From: Cryptomeria japonica
Taxonomy: Eukaryota > Streptophyta > Pinopsida > Cupressales > Cupressaceae
NCBI RefSeq assembly: GCF_030272615.1
Contig: NC_081414.1
Location: forward strand, 912,025,009 to 912,089,008
Length of the DNA stretch: 64,000 nucleotides
Direction of reading: 5' to 3'
Shown here: one piece after another, positions 13,201-23,173 of the stretch
Layout of the letters: every line of letters starts with the position of its first letter
How positions within the stretch are numbered: position 1 is the stretch's first letter
Program-made: the position numbers and the translations under genes
The notes under the pieces: model-generated
Database searches by the model: none
What the model saw: the letters and a program-made list of their open reading frames with translations, nothing else
Told to the model about the DNA's origin: nothing

Positions 13201-13897
13201 CGGCCCCCTTTCTGATTATATTTATGTAATAAGACATCCAGTTTTGAAAATAATGAGAGTCTTTTAACCCCCTTACTCTAGATAACATGGTGACCATGTC
13301 ATTATATTCTTCGTTAAAATCAGTCATGTGGAAGGACTCAAGCCATCGTGAGGTGAGGGAACTCCTTGCAGTAAAGAGATAGACGGTATTGATCACCTTT
13401 TTGCATTTATCCTCATGTTTCTCATAGTACTCTTGAGCACTCTCTTGAGAAATATCAGCCACTTCTTCAACTGATGAACCTTGGAAGACACTATTGAAGA
13501 ATACACTGTCTAGGGTCATGATGACATTCTGATATTCATCTTTTATTTACCTTGTATTTGGATCAAAGTGATCCGCTATTGTCAATACAAATTCAGGATC
13601 ATGAGCCGCAACTGGGAAAGATGCATACTTATGCAGCTCAGATTTGATTAGACTGGTTAGACGAGCAAGAGCTTTTTGAACCTGGTCAACAAATTCTTGC
13701 ATATCAACATGCCCAAATTTTGTGTCTCTGATCTCCTTAATATTCGAGTCTACTGAACTCTCTAGGTATAGATTCAAGTACCTGTCGTACTTGTATTTCA
13801 TCTTTCTTGATGATGCTTTACTTGGAGAAGATTCCAACTAACCTGAGGAAGACTCGGGTTTGTTGTGAGGAAGCTTTGAGATTCGTGATGACTGCAT
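10268..13897 (-). pseudogene. Broken long ORF of unknown function (about 1,200 codons)
   Basis: Joining open segments gives one long protein interrupted by in-frame stops and two frameshifts (near 13.04 and 11.63 kb). The first ATG is at 13897, followed by an in-frame TAG at 13838-13840. The N-terminal third has the composition of a folded domain and includes RWLESFHMTDFNEEYNDM. The middle is low-complexity: a run of SD repeats about 11.87 kb, threonine-rich stretches and basic patches such as PKRKKQ. The C-terminal part looks like coiled coil (LLRRLDQERDEKNILKQKC) and ends in a charged helical segment. I do not recognise the family. No reverse transcriptase, integrase or protease motif is present. 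It lies between an LTR-like region and a palindrome array, so it is probably the cargo ORF of a non-autonomous retroelement, or a decayed multicopy plant gene. Confidence 0.55.
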
Positions 13898-14046
13898 TCA
13901 ACACTGATGATTAGCTATTCATCATTATCAAAATCATTTTTTCTCAAACGGATCAAAAAACGGGACTCAAAACAAGCTTGGGAGTAAAACTGCCAAAAAC
14001 AGCAGGTTGGGGAAAAAAGTCTAACATGCTCTTTTGAAAACAAAAA

Positions 14047-15062
14047 TTGCACATCAGACTTTAAAGTCTGAAATGCAATTAAAAATACCTTGATCAGCAC
14101 ATCAGACTTTAAAGTCCAATGTGCAAATCCAAGATGGGTCATCAACACATCGGACTTAAAGTCCGATGTGTCAATCCGAGGAAATCAATAACACATCAGA
14201 CTTTAAAGTTTGATGTGTAGGGGTGAAAACTTGAAACAAGCACATCGAACTTTAAAGTCCGATGTGCAACCTGGGAAAGATTTAGAGGCACATCAAACTT
14301 TAAAGTTCGATATGCTTACAAAGGGAAAAACAATTAGTTGACATGTCGGGTTTTAAAACCCGACATGTCAACCTACTCTTCTCCACATATCGGATTTTAA
14401 AGTCCAACATGCAAAGGTTAAGATCCTGCATATCGGACTTTAAAATCTGATATGCGGAGATCCTTCCATCCAGCTACACTGGATTTTAAAGTCCGGTATG
14501 TGGCTAGAGAAGGGGGACTTCGGAGGGCAATCGGGTTTTGAAATCTGATTGTCCTCTGAAACAAGGGAGACAATCGGACTTCAAAATCCGATTGCTCTTT
14601 GAAACAAAGAACAAAAACCCCAAAAGAAACCAAAACGCAAAACAAAAATGAAAACTCAGAAAGAAAAATAAAATGCAAACCCTACCTCACGGCAATGATG
14701 ATGGAAAAATCCAGAAATGGAGCGATCTGATCCGAGTCAAGGCGAGCAAAATCCGAGGAGGGCACGTGGAGAAAAAGAAGACAGATGAAGGAAAGAACGG
14801 CAAAAATTAACTTTAAAAAAACCAAAAAGGCGTTTAAATATGAAAACCCTAATTAACAATAAATATGAAATAAATGCCAACTCGCAGTGCATGTCAGACT
14901 TTAAAGTCCGACATGGATTGTCCAAACAAGCAGTCTGTAGGTCGGACTTTAAAGTCCGAACTGCAGGTTTAGACCAAACAAACGCACATCGGACTTTAAC
15001 AACCGATGTGGGATCAATAAAGAAAAGACCTTGCAGTTCGAACTTTAAAGTCTGAACTGCAA
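14047..15062. repeat. Array of about 17 palindromes with a GACTTTAAAGTC core
   Basis: About 17 units centred on (C/A)GGACTTTAAAGTCCG-type cores occur at about 14053, 14100, 14140, 14190, 14242, 14288, 14337, 14387, 14430, 14470, 14528, 14571, 14889, 14938, 14985 and 15034, separated by unrelated spacers. The core is self-complementary. The outer arms differ from unit to unit but still pair with each other: CACATC/GATGTG, CATGTC/GACATG, GCATATC/GATATGC, CAATC/GATTG, GCAGTTC/GAACTGC. Some units are perfect palindromes (14337-14372, 36 bp; 27 nt around 14140-14166). The array occupies the 5' leader side of the minus-strand ORF that starts at 13897. Confidence 0.9.
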
Positions 15063-16460
15063 GTAAAACTGCAAACTTTTAAAAAAACAAGAAAAACACA
15101 AAAATGGAAAGCAAGGAACAAAACAAACTAACCGACGAAGTCGATTAAGCTCTCCTGGAGACCATAAGGTATGAAACAGACCAGTTTCGTAGGGTTGCCT
15201 CACGATTTTGGCCGTGCTGAAATCAAGGACAACAAATTTTAAATTTTAAATTGATATATTATTATAGCAATTTCAAAATATTTTGTATCTATTTATTTAT
15301 CTTTGGTTGAGCTTCAATTTAATTTTAGTTGGAGTGGGAACTTAGGAGGAAATAGACTCATCAATCAAGTCTCTTGTGTGGGGATGAGTGGGGAGTTATA
15401 TTACTTTGGAAAATAGTAGAGGTGGGGTGGTTGCTTTGGGGAATTATAGTTGGTGGAACTTAGGAGGAGATAGATAAGAGGGGCACTTCGTTGAATGAGT
15501 GAGAGATAGTTATCATGATCCAGTTTATCCATCAGTATCTTGTCCAATAGCACCACCTACACCTCTACTTGATTTTTGGCATTTTATAAATCATAGGTGT
15601 GAGTTTGTTTCATAAGAGTAGGTCATAAGTGTGATCATATTTTCAATTTTTCAAAGTCAAATTCTTGCTTTCTAAGGTCGATAATCCAAAGACATGATTG
15701 TTAAACCTATAAGCATGGGTGCCACAAATTTAAAGTGTATTTAGGGTTATCTATTTTAAAAATCATCCTAAAATAATTTCACATAAAAAATGATTATAAA
15801 AAATATCACAAGAGCATCTCCTCTCAAGAATCAATTGCAACCACATGTTTGCTAGCATTGAATTTCAACATAGCCAACAATCAACTAATAAATATTCATT
15901 GTCATTTTCACAATTTCATCTATCAATCATAAGGTGCATTAGTATCAAGTTTCATAAAACTCAATTGACATCACACATCTACTTGCATTTGACCTCCAAA
16001 TAGTTAATGACCAGCTTATTGACATGCATTGCCATCTCTTGTCTCTTTTTCATTAGTGTGTTAAATCAACCTAGAGATTTGAAATGAGGTTAAAGTCAAT
16101 TAATAATTCAATACTCTCATCGCAAGCTCCCAATAATTCTCTTTAACACAACTTTATTTTCCTAATATGGACGGATACCATGAGGTAAACATTTTGTATG
16201 AGTACTAAAGATTTATTTTTGCATCAAATAGAATTGTGTCACCGACGATGAAATGACACTAGGTAGACTAGATCATAAATAAGATCTTATCCTTAGTGTT
16301 TAAAATCTTAGATCCCAATCCTCTCTTCTCTTTGATCTTGAATCCAATATTAATTCTACGTCAATGTCTCTATTAAATTCAAAGTGTAGCCTCTAATCTC
16401 TCTCATTTTTACACACCAAAGTTGACGTAAAATATAGATGGGAAGAGTTCGTGTTCCACT

Positions 16461-16500
<40 letters not shown>

Positions 16501-16685
16501 TTTACACCACTTTGAGTTGGTGTCTTTCATACATGATTCTAATACATAATTTGGCTCTTCTAGTATGTTTGCATACCATAATCTTGAAACCAACATTATG
16601 TTATACTAAATCCTTTAGTTTATAATATTCTTGACTCAATTTCAATCCATCTACCGAACTTACCATCAATATTCTAGCCCAAACA
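15063..16685. other. Region with no recognised gene; TA microsatellite
   Basis: No coding frame or domain was recognised in these 1.6 kb. It contains a perfect TA repeat (16463-16497). Part of it should be the untranslated leader, and perhaps the eroded 5' LTR, of element C, whose gag starts at 16686. I found no copy of the C 3' LTR sequence (55647-56816) here. Confidence 0.5.
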
Positions 16686-16799
16686 ATGTCTTCTTTACAA
16701 CAACAAATAGCTTCTATGAGTCACTCTAAGTATAATGTGCCCACAATTGATGTAGCGGGCCCATTATCCAATGACTTTGTTTGTGTTGTCCCTCCTAAA
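16686..16799 (+). pseudogene. Element C gag, segment 1 (N-terminus)
   Basis: The ATG at 16686 opens a frame starting MSSLQQQIASM and ending in CVVPPK, where insertion D interrupts it. The frame resumes at 34184 with VVPPKHVEVPQSELYNGKGDP, a typical lead-in to a Ty3/Gypsy gag domain. The 15 bases GTTGTCCCTCCTAAA are present on both sides of the insertion (16785-16799 and 34184-34198). Element C is plus-strand and much older than its insertions. Confidence 0.7.
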
Positions 16800-17505
16800 T
16801 TGTTACTACTTATCAAGTTGTCATTAGTTTTATGTCAAAGTTATACTATATACTCTAGTCGGTTATCTCTATCGAAATATTCAGTCGATATGCACAGTCT
16901 AGTCAGTTACAAAAGAAAGTAAGTCTCAAAATGTAGTATACACCGAGTTGTCTACCGAGTATCATTTCATGTCTACCAAGCAACAAAGATGACACACCGA
17001 GTTGATATACACCAAGTGAAACGTGTTACCAGATTCATTGAACCTGGACATGCATATGAAAACGTGTTACAAGATTGAGGCACATCTAACCGTTATCACA
17101 TTGGAAATTGCACTTAAAGATTGTGTATGATTTTGAGGTCATCTAACCAATGAAATAATTTGCATGGTTATTCATTCAATAAATCGTGTTTGTAAGATCG
17201 AAGCAATGAAAGGATCACCGTCATAAGAGATCTATTTATACAGCATGAGTTAAGAATTAAAAGTGTGTGTGCATGAGTGTAAGAAGATTGTTACAGAGAC
17301 ATAGAGGTCATCGAGAAGGTTTTCAGAGAACAGTTGAAGAACAGAGTAAACATAAGGGTTTACCGAGTTACTATATGGGTTACCGAGGTATGCTATAAGT
17401 AAGGTAACTTATTATGAGCACATAGAATCTGCTATAACATTCCAGATGTAAAGTTGCAGATATTTGTAATGATTTTATTGTAATATTGTGAAGTTGTAAG
17501 AGAAA

Positions 17506-17510
17506 CCTTT
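17506..17510. repeat. Target site duplication of element A (left)
   Basis: CCTTT directly precedes the left LTR and is repeated at 33757-33761 after the right LTR. It lies within the Copia-type LTR D. Confidence 0.95.
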
Positions 17511-18294
17511 TGTATATGGTGAAAATGGATAACAATAATAACGATATTGAAAGGCTAAATGAATCCAACCACAAAACCCTAGCCTAACAATCAACAAAGA
17601 TCCACCATAACATATGAAGATTACCTAAGACAATGCAAATCAAACAAAATCACAAAGATTATACCATCACATGTCCAATAGGGTTTGAATCTCCATTCTT
17701 CCCATCTCCATTGATCTTGTTTGATATATTTGCTCTCATATTTTATGTGCACAAGAGCTCAACAAAGAACGAAATGTGGTTGCAAGTAGGATTGTAGTGT
17801 AGTCAAGTGCATAAAAGATAATTAGAATGCATAGAATGATTAGGGTTTGATAATGAAGGAAGCATCTCCTTATATAGAAGACACTATATGAAATGGAGGG
17901 ATAAGATTGAGAGGTGTAAAAGGAGGTCGGCTATGATTAGAGGGTAGGTAAAAGAACTAATAAAATAATGAAAGGGGTAGGTAGTGTATGAATTAAGAGA
18001 TGAATGACATGTGTCATGGGTAGAAAAGGTTAATGACTTAATTAAATAAATAAAGATTTATTTAATTAATAGAGGAAGTGGGATCAATTAAATAAATAAA
18101 ATATTTATTTAATTTAGGAAAAGGATAATTTAAATAAATAAATGTATTTATTTAAATGAGAAATAAGGCTAGAAGAGGATAAATGAATTAATTAAATAAA
18201 TAAAGATTTATTTAATTAATAGAAGAATTAGGCTTAGATAATTAAATAAATAAAATATTTATTTAATTAGACTGGACAATTTTAGGTGTCTACA
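17511..18294 (-). repeat. 3' LTR of element A
   Basis: On the minus strand the LTR runs TGTAGACACC ... CCATATACA. It matches 32974-33756 almost base for base. It contains a TATA box CTATATAAGG at 17868-17877. Short runs of TTTATTTAATTA-type sequence repeat near its 5' end (18020-18270). A minus-strand ORF (17380-17574) crosses its edge and is not a gene. Confidence 0.95.
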
Positions 18295-18308
18295 TTTTGC
18301 CCCTCTTT
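18295..18308 (-). other. Polypurine tract of element A
   Basis: Read on the minus strand, AAAGAGGGGCAAAA lies directly before the TG of the 3' LTR. This is the normal place and composition for the plus-strand primer in reverse transcription. The same sequence adjoins the 3' LTR of element B (35384-35397). Confidence 0.85.
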
Positions 18309-18340
18309 GAGACAATGCGGCTTGTCGCGTTGTTTCAAAG
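18305..18340 (+). promoter_or_regulatory. Stem-loop beside the polypurine tract of A
   Basis: CTTTGAGACAATGCG (18305-18319) pairs with CGCGTTGTTTCAAAG (18326-18340) across a 6-nt loop. All 15 positions pair if two G-U wobbles are allowed. The wobbles exist only in plus-strand RNA; the minus-strand copy would have two A-C mismatches. Element B keeps the outer 11 pairs at the same place (from about 35395). Confidence 0.6.
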
Positions 18341-18394
18341 AAGATAAGATGAACTGATACAGAGTTGCCCCAGGATGGGAATGATATGCCCCCT

Positions 18395-18441
18395 CGAGAG
18401 ATTGGATGAAAATGTCTGGAAAGATTGCAGACAATCTCTCG
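18395..18441 (+). promoter_or_regulatory. Ten-base-pair stem CGAGAGATTG/CAATCTCTCG
   Basis: The two 10-mers at 18395-18404 and 18432-18441 are perfectly complementary around a 27-nt loop. Both arms are retained in element B (about 35480-35532) although the loop has changed. The element lies upstream of the antisense gene's first exon. Confidence 0.5.
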
Positions 18442-18640
18442 ATAAGAAAGAAAGGCTAGAATGGACTGACCGGATAAAGTGACAAAGTCACAGGATAATG
18501 AAGACTGACTCAGGAAACGAAGGCGAGGGCTAGGAGTAGTCTATAAGATAGACCATGGGGGAAAATACATCCTCATTGTCATCTACACATCCACAAGAGC
18601 ATATTGCAGAGCTAAAATAGAGCAGGAGCAGTCAACAGTG

Positions 18641-18706
18641 ATGGCCTTCACTCACAGATTCGACCGCGTTCGTCGATTTTAGAGGCCAGCAGAGGCAGGA
18701 GAGCCG
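18641..18706 (+). pseudogene. Antisense plant-mobile-domain gene of element A, exon 1
   Basis: From the ATG at 18641 this exon encodes 22 codons: MAFTHRFDRVRR at the start, an in-frame TAG at 18680-18682, and AEAGEP at the end. It closes in phase 0 at a perfect donor, GTAAGT (18707). Joining it to 19531 continues in frame as EYLPMLKSWERF, the expected start of these proteins. The exon is inferred from the splice signals, frame continuity and composition. It is absent from the deleted relative B. Confidence 0.6.
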
Positions 18707-18817
18707 GTAAGTACCACCAAACCTCCTCGTACTTTGACGCATTTAATTTTTTCATTAATGCATGCTAGATAGGGTCATAAATGCGCTTAGACTAGGGTCC
18801 AAAAAGTGTTAAAAACG

Positions 18818-19093
18818 TCCAGGCGCGTCTGCGTTGGTGCCAGACGCGTCTGTGCTTGCGAGGCGCGTCTGTGTTTGTGTCAGGCGCGTCTTCATTGGAA
18901 CCCGCATCTATGTCAAATGCGACCGCGTCTGTGATGTGCAGGTGCGTCTGTGCCAAGAAGGCACGTCTATGCAGCCCAGGCGCGTCTGTGCAGAGCATAG
19001 GCACATCTGTGTCAATCAGGTGCGTCTGTATTTTTCAGGCGCGTTTATGCAGTCTGAAAGCGCGTTTATGTCAGGTAAGCGCGTTTGCGTTTG
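18818..19093 (+). repeat. Array of about 14 CGCGTCTGTG-like units (intronic)
   Basis: About 14 degenerate copies of (C)AGGCGCGTCTGTG occur at roughly 15-25-bp spacing. One copy (from about 18840) contains the perfect palindrome CAGACGCGTCTG. The same motif, reverse-complemented on the plus strand, fills two stretches of the gag leader of A (31190-31400 and 32590-32900). Open frames through the array encode RRVCV-like repeats and are judged to be by-products. Confidence 0.85.
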
Positions 19094-19123
19094 AAAAAGT
19101 GTGAATTTGCATCTTCTAGGTCA

Positions 19124-19159
19124 AATCGGCAGTTCTGTGATAAACATACGCTGTCGATT
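19124..19159 (+). promoter_or_regulatory. Hairpin conserved between elements A and B
   Basis: AATCGGCAG (19124-19132) pairs with CTGTCGATT (19151-19159) with one G-U pair. The B homologue (35643-35678) has AATTGATAG and CTATCAATT. Three pairs changed together (C-G to T-A twice, G-U to A-U once) while pairing was kept. The loop shares the GTGATRAACA-type core of the downstream array. Confidence 0.7.
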
Positions 19160-19221
19160 GGATAAGCTGCTGAGAGGATGCACTCAAGCAAGTCCTCTAG
19201 GGAAGACTAGGATAGATCAAG

Positions 19222-19494
19222 GCACTTTGTGATGAACAGTGAGTACCAAGATAGAGTACTTTGTGATGAACAGGGAGTACTAGAATATGAGCAGCACTTT
19301 GTGATGAACAGGGAGTGCAAATGTGAGTAACACTTTGTGATGAACAGCGAGTGTCACACACGTAGTACTTTGTGATGAATAGGGAGTACCACTAGGATAG
19401 AAGCAACACTTTGTGATGAACAGTGAGTGTCACTAGGATAGATAGCCATATGCATGTAGATAAAAAGTAACATTTTGTGATAAACAGGGAATGC
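19222..19494 (+). repeat. Array of seven hairpins with constant 15-nt loop and covarying stems
   Basis: Units lie at 19222-19246, 19256-19280, 19294-19318, 19330-19354, 19365-19389, 19406-19430 and 19470-19494. Each has a 5-nt arm, a 15-nt loop close to TTGTGATGAACAGGG, and a second 5-nt arm. Arms are GTACT/AGTAC, GCACT/AGTGC, ACACT/AGTGT, GTACT/AGTAC, ACACT/AGTGT in units 2-6, all fully paired. Unit 7 has CATT/AATG and unit 1 has one mismatch. Several stem positions therefore change in pairs while the loop is fixed. The array is within the predicted intron of the PMD gene. Confidence 0.9.
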
Positions 19495-19530
19495 CATTAT
19501 GACTGACATGAGTGATTTGCTTGACTGTAG

Positions 19531-21459
19531 GAGTATTTGCCGATGCTAAAGTCATGGGAGAGATTCTCGTCTACTCAGAGGTTACGACCTGAGTTGTCTT
19601 TCGAAGACAGAGCTGCTATTGAGGAGATGGGACTGAGACATGTTCTGTATGTGCCCGAGTTTCGGGCGAACATGAGACTGTTGACTGCATTAGCTGAGAG
19701 ATGGCACTCTGAGACATGCACATTCTATTTACCGATGGGTGAGATGACAGTCACCCTGGAGGATGTATACAGGATATTGAGGATACCGATCAATGGGGAG
19801 CTGATCCCATACGATCGAGATGGCGACAAAGAGGCCCTGAGACAGGTGTTCCAGGACCCAGGACTGGAGATGAGGGCAGGACATGTGGCATGGGATACCA
19901 TGACAGCCATAGGGTTAACATTGTCGACAGTGGTAGGAGGAGCTATCAGTGGGTTCCCGTGTCTAGATAGGGCGACACGGGGGTTGGCTGTGGGTTGGGG
20001 AGGAGCACTGGAGACACTGGTGATGCAGCACACCAGATATGCCTGGGGACCATGTGTGCTGGCCCATTTGTATTATGAGCTTCATCAGTTTGTTTATCAT
20101 GGATCAGTAGGATTGGGCTGCAGAGTTACATTGCTCCAGGTATGGGCCTATGAACATCTGTCAGTTACCCGACTGATACACTTCAGGGGCAAGGGTCATG
20201 GACGCAGCTTTGTTCACCTATGTGATATGATCACATCACAACCACAGATTGATAGGCTAGAGCATTGGCGGCGAGTGATAGATGGCATCGACATGGTCAT
20301 ATGGAGACCATATCTGGGCTGCGAGCAGTGGGAGGATGATGCAGTTGAGCTTCCCTACACCTTTCGGAGCAGGTATTTGATTGGGTGGATGCCCTATATG
20401 CTGGAGAGACAGCTAGTGGATAGGATTGGCCGACAGTTTGGCTGGATTCAGAGGATTCCCCAGGGCTCAGGCTTGTATGCACGGACAGTCAGAGATCAGG
20501 CACAATTTGGGCCCTTGCTGTCATATGATCAGGCAGTGACACAGCTGGTAGAGATGATGTCCCTACCCTGGGACATGTGGCCAGAGATTGAGGATGTCGA
20601 CATGGATGTTGAGTACACAGCATACTGGGCAAAGCATCCCTTCCCACGCTTGACGGATCCGGGAGAGCCATTGGATGGAGATGGGGGTGGGGATGATGAT
20701 GATGGTGGAGGTGATGGGGGCAGAGGCCGACGGAGGAGGAGGGGAGCAGTTGGAGAGAGGAGGGTTGCACCTCAGAGGGAGGGTGGTGAGGAGAGACAGG
20801 CTTGGGTGGTGAGGGGTCGCAGTGGATTACCGCTATAGGTGCCAGCAGCACAAGGTCCCCGATAGGTACAGGTGCAGGGACAGGGACAGAGACAGGTACC
20901 AATACAGGTACAGGTACAGGCACAGAGGCAGGCACCCGTACAGGGGGAGCCACAGGCAGAGGTGGAGGGGGCTGACCCAGTGGAGGATGAGCTGCTAGAG
21001 CTGAGGGAGATCTGTCAGGGCCAGACAGATGAGATCCAGGAGCTGGAGAGGGAGAGGGATCGGCTTAGGATGAGGCTCAGAGATACTGAACGGGAGCGAG
21101 ATCGGGGTATTCAGCGCTATACAGAGGCTGAGACAGCACTGAGGGCCGGGAGACAAGCAGCAGAGGACACAGGGGCAGGATATGCTTATGTCCTACGGGC
21201 AGGGGAGGAGATTGCCTACTGGCGAGATCTCTATTATGGTGCAGTGCTAGCAGATCAGCGAGCGAGTAGCTTCCATAGACCATCGCATACAGCGACAGCT
21301 ATGGGAGGGAGCTGGAGGAGATAGGCATTGAGTGGTGGGGTTAAGGGTCCTCCACCACCACCAGATAGAGGAGACAGGAGGGATGATCCTGGGGCGGGTC
21401 CTTCAGGGGCTCAGATTCCATCGAGGCCAGGCAGCTCCGAGGGAGGGAGTTCATCATAG
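19531..21459 (+). pseudogene. Antisense plant-mobile-domain (PMD) protein gene of element A, exon 2
   Basis: The frame opens at the acceptor (19531; internal ATG at 19543) and is readable to a TAG at 21457. Residues 1 to about 330 form a PMD/aminotransferase-like domain (MAIN or PP7-long-form type), with SFEDRAAIEEMGLRHV, EMTVTLEDVYRILRIPING and repeated tryptophans. After it come an acidic Gly/Asp stretch, an Arg run, a VQVQ-rich linker, a coiled coil of ELERERDRLRMRLRD type and a proline-rich tail. Only TAG stops interrupt it (20836-20838, 20863-20865, 21322-21324), with no frameshift. PMD proteins in plants act in silencing and meristem maintenance, and PMD domains are often found in transposons. 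Here the gene runs opposite to gag-pol. Whether it helps the element is inference. Confidence 0.8.
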
Positions 21460-23173
21460 CCATAGAGGGCTCCTTATGTATCAATTTTTGTACCATTTTT
21501 GTATTGTAGACACCTGCGGATGCTTTTGTAGCCATATGATTTTGACATCATTGTATCATGACACTTTTATATATATATATGAGATGATTCATCTTTATGG
21601 CAGCTATATGCATGTGTACCTATGTGATGAGATGTTCTTATTGATACTTATGATATGGATGCAAATATGTATATGATGCAATGCTATATATTTTTTTTTG
21701 TTCTTTTATGTTTTATATGTGTATGCATGATGCAAATGTGAATGTATGAAATGTGGATGAATATGACAATGCAAATATAAATTGTGCTAACAGGTGTTGT
21801 GTGCAGGATGTGATGTAGTTGTGATATCTATATGTATGTATGAAATGCTTATATGTGGTAATGCAGGTGCAACTACATGAAATGCAAATGTTTTTGGTGT
21901 GTCATTATACTCAGTCATGTGATAGCAGGCTACGCAGACTCGAGAAGGATGATGGAAGTCAATCAAGAAAGGGGGATGGAAGATAGAAGATATGAAAGTG
22001 AAAGAGCTTCTTGTGCGTTATCATCATTGAGCTTTATTATGGCAAAATAGGTTATGACAATCGAGGCATATGTTTGACCCAGAAAGTCATTGTACCTGTT
22101 TGCATGGAGATAAGACAGTCACAAACAAGGAATGCCCTAGTTCATACTAGACTCACAGTGTCCTCATATCTTTGGACAAGTCATAGCATTACTAAGAGAC
22201 AATCCACAGACAGCAAATACAAATAGGTGACGATACCCCATCCTCGCCTTTCTAGTCAAAGACATCCTGGAGATAGAATCTCTAGTCAGAGACATCCCGG
22301 AAAAGCTAAAAGACATGTCACCAAAAGATAAAATCAAAAGAAAACCAAGACTCGATACCAACATCCACTGTAGCCCTCAAATTTAGTGTCTCTTGTCACT
22401 TGTATAAGTCCTATTTGATTGTGGTCACAATGTTTACTTTTACAAAAAGGATAGATAGCACTGAACCATAATGTTGTCTGAGTCTGCTGAAAGATTTGAT
22501 TTGTTGAAGCCCATTGTTGCTACTGTGTCTCATCTGAAACTGACTGAATCCATGAAACTGATACTTTATTGTGAAGAAGACGGAACTTTATTGCGGATTG
22601 ACGATGCAGATGTTGCTTTATTGCGAAATGTGCGCGGATAGACTGAAGGAAGCTGGAAGAAACGGTACTCCTCGAAACATGTGATGTTCTCAATTCCACA
22701 CCCATCACTAGACATAGGATTTGTCTTAGCCACAGATAGGATCTGATTTATTATGGATGGAAAGGGAGGTGAAAAGGGAGGTTTATTATGAATGGCTAAC
22801 CAATCTTGGGTAGATCAATAACAAGCCATGATGGGAATGGGTAAGTTTATTATGAATGAATTGGTCGTAAGTGTGTGTAAAGTGAAGTAATGAAAGAGAA
22901 TCCTGAAGGAGGGAGGAGCAATGTCTCTACGCATGGCGCTGGTGACCCAGTTTTCACCATGGTACTTGCCCAAGGCGCCACCGAAGTGGTTTTCACCGTT
23001 GGACGAAATTATTTCTCTTTACTTTTTTGATTTTTCAATGTTTTTTGTGTCACAAGGCGCCTGTTTGCTAGGTTTTCACCAAGTAACGATTTTTTTTGTT
23101 TTATAATTTTTTTTTGTATTTTTTGAATTTTTTTATTTTTTTGTGTATTTTTGAATTAGGATATTCCGAAAAG
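21460..23173. other. Non-coding part of element A between the PMD gene and pol
   Basis: No protein was recognised in these 1.7 kb. It is the convergent 3' region of the PMD gene (plus) and of pol (minus). It has T-rich and AT-rich stretches, a string of three CTTTATTG-containing words (about 22560-22630) and T-tracts before pol. Element B keeps the same order of sequence (36270-37560 and 38170-38640), so it predates their split. Confidence 0.6.

Larger units (their letters stand above)
18707..19530 (+). other. Predicted intron of the antisense PMD gene
   Basis: The donor GTAAGT follows exon 1 and the acceptor TTGACTGTAG ends at 19530, giving an 824-bp intron of phase 0. In element B the homologous acceptor reads GAATGCAG before GAGTACTTACC (36078), supporting a true splice site. 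The intron contains a CGCGTCTGTG repeat array and a hairpin array, listed below. A second possible donor, CAGGTAAGC, lies at about 19072. Because the gene is antisense to the element's genomic RNA, this intron is not removed during retrotransposition. Confidence 0.6.

Noticed and set aside
14047-15062. CRISPR-like appearance of the palindrome array
   Set aside because: Repeats are not constant in their arms, spacers are irregular, there are no cas genes, and the DNA is plant nuclear.
16463-16497. TA microsatellite as a regulatory element
   Set aside because: A plain dinucleotide repeat with no supporting context.
18834-19104. Open frames encoding RRVCV-like peptide repeats
   Set aside because: Two or more frames are open only because a short motif repeats; the region lies in the predicted intron and the array is non-coding in the gag leader.
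20489-20953. Minus-strand PVPVP-rich ORF
   Set aside because: It is the antisense shadow of the VQVQ-rich linker and Gly/Asp stretch of the PMD gene.
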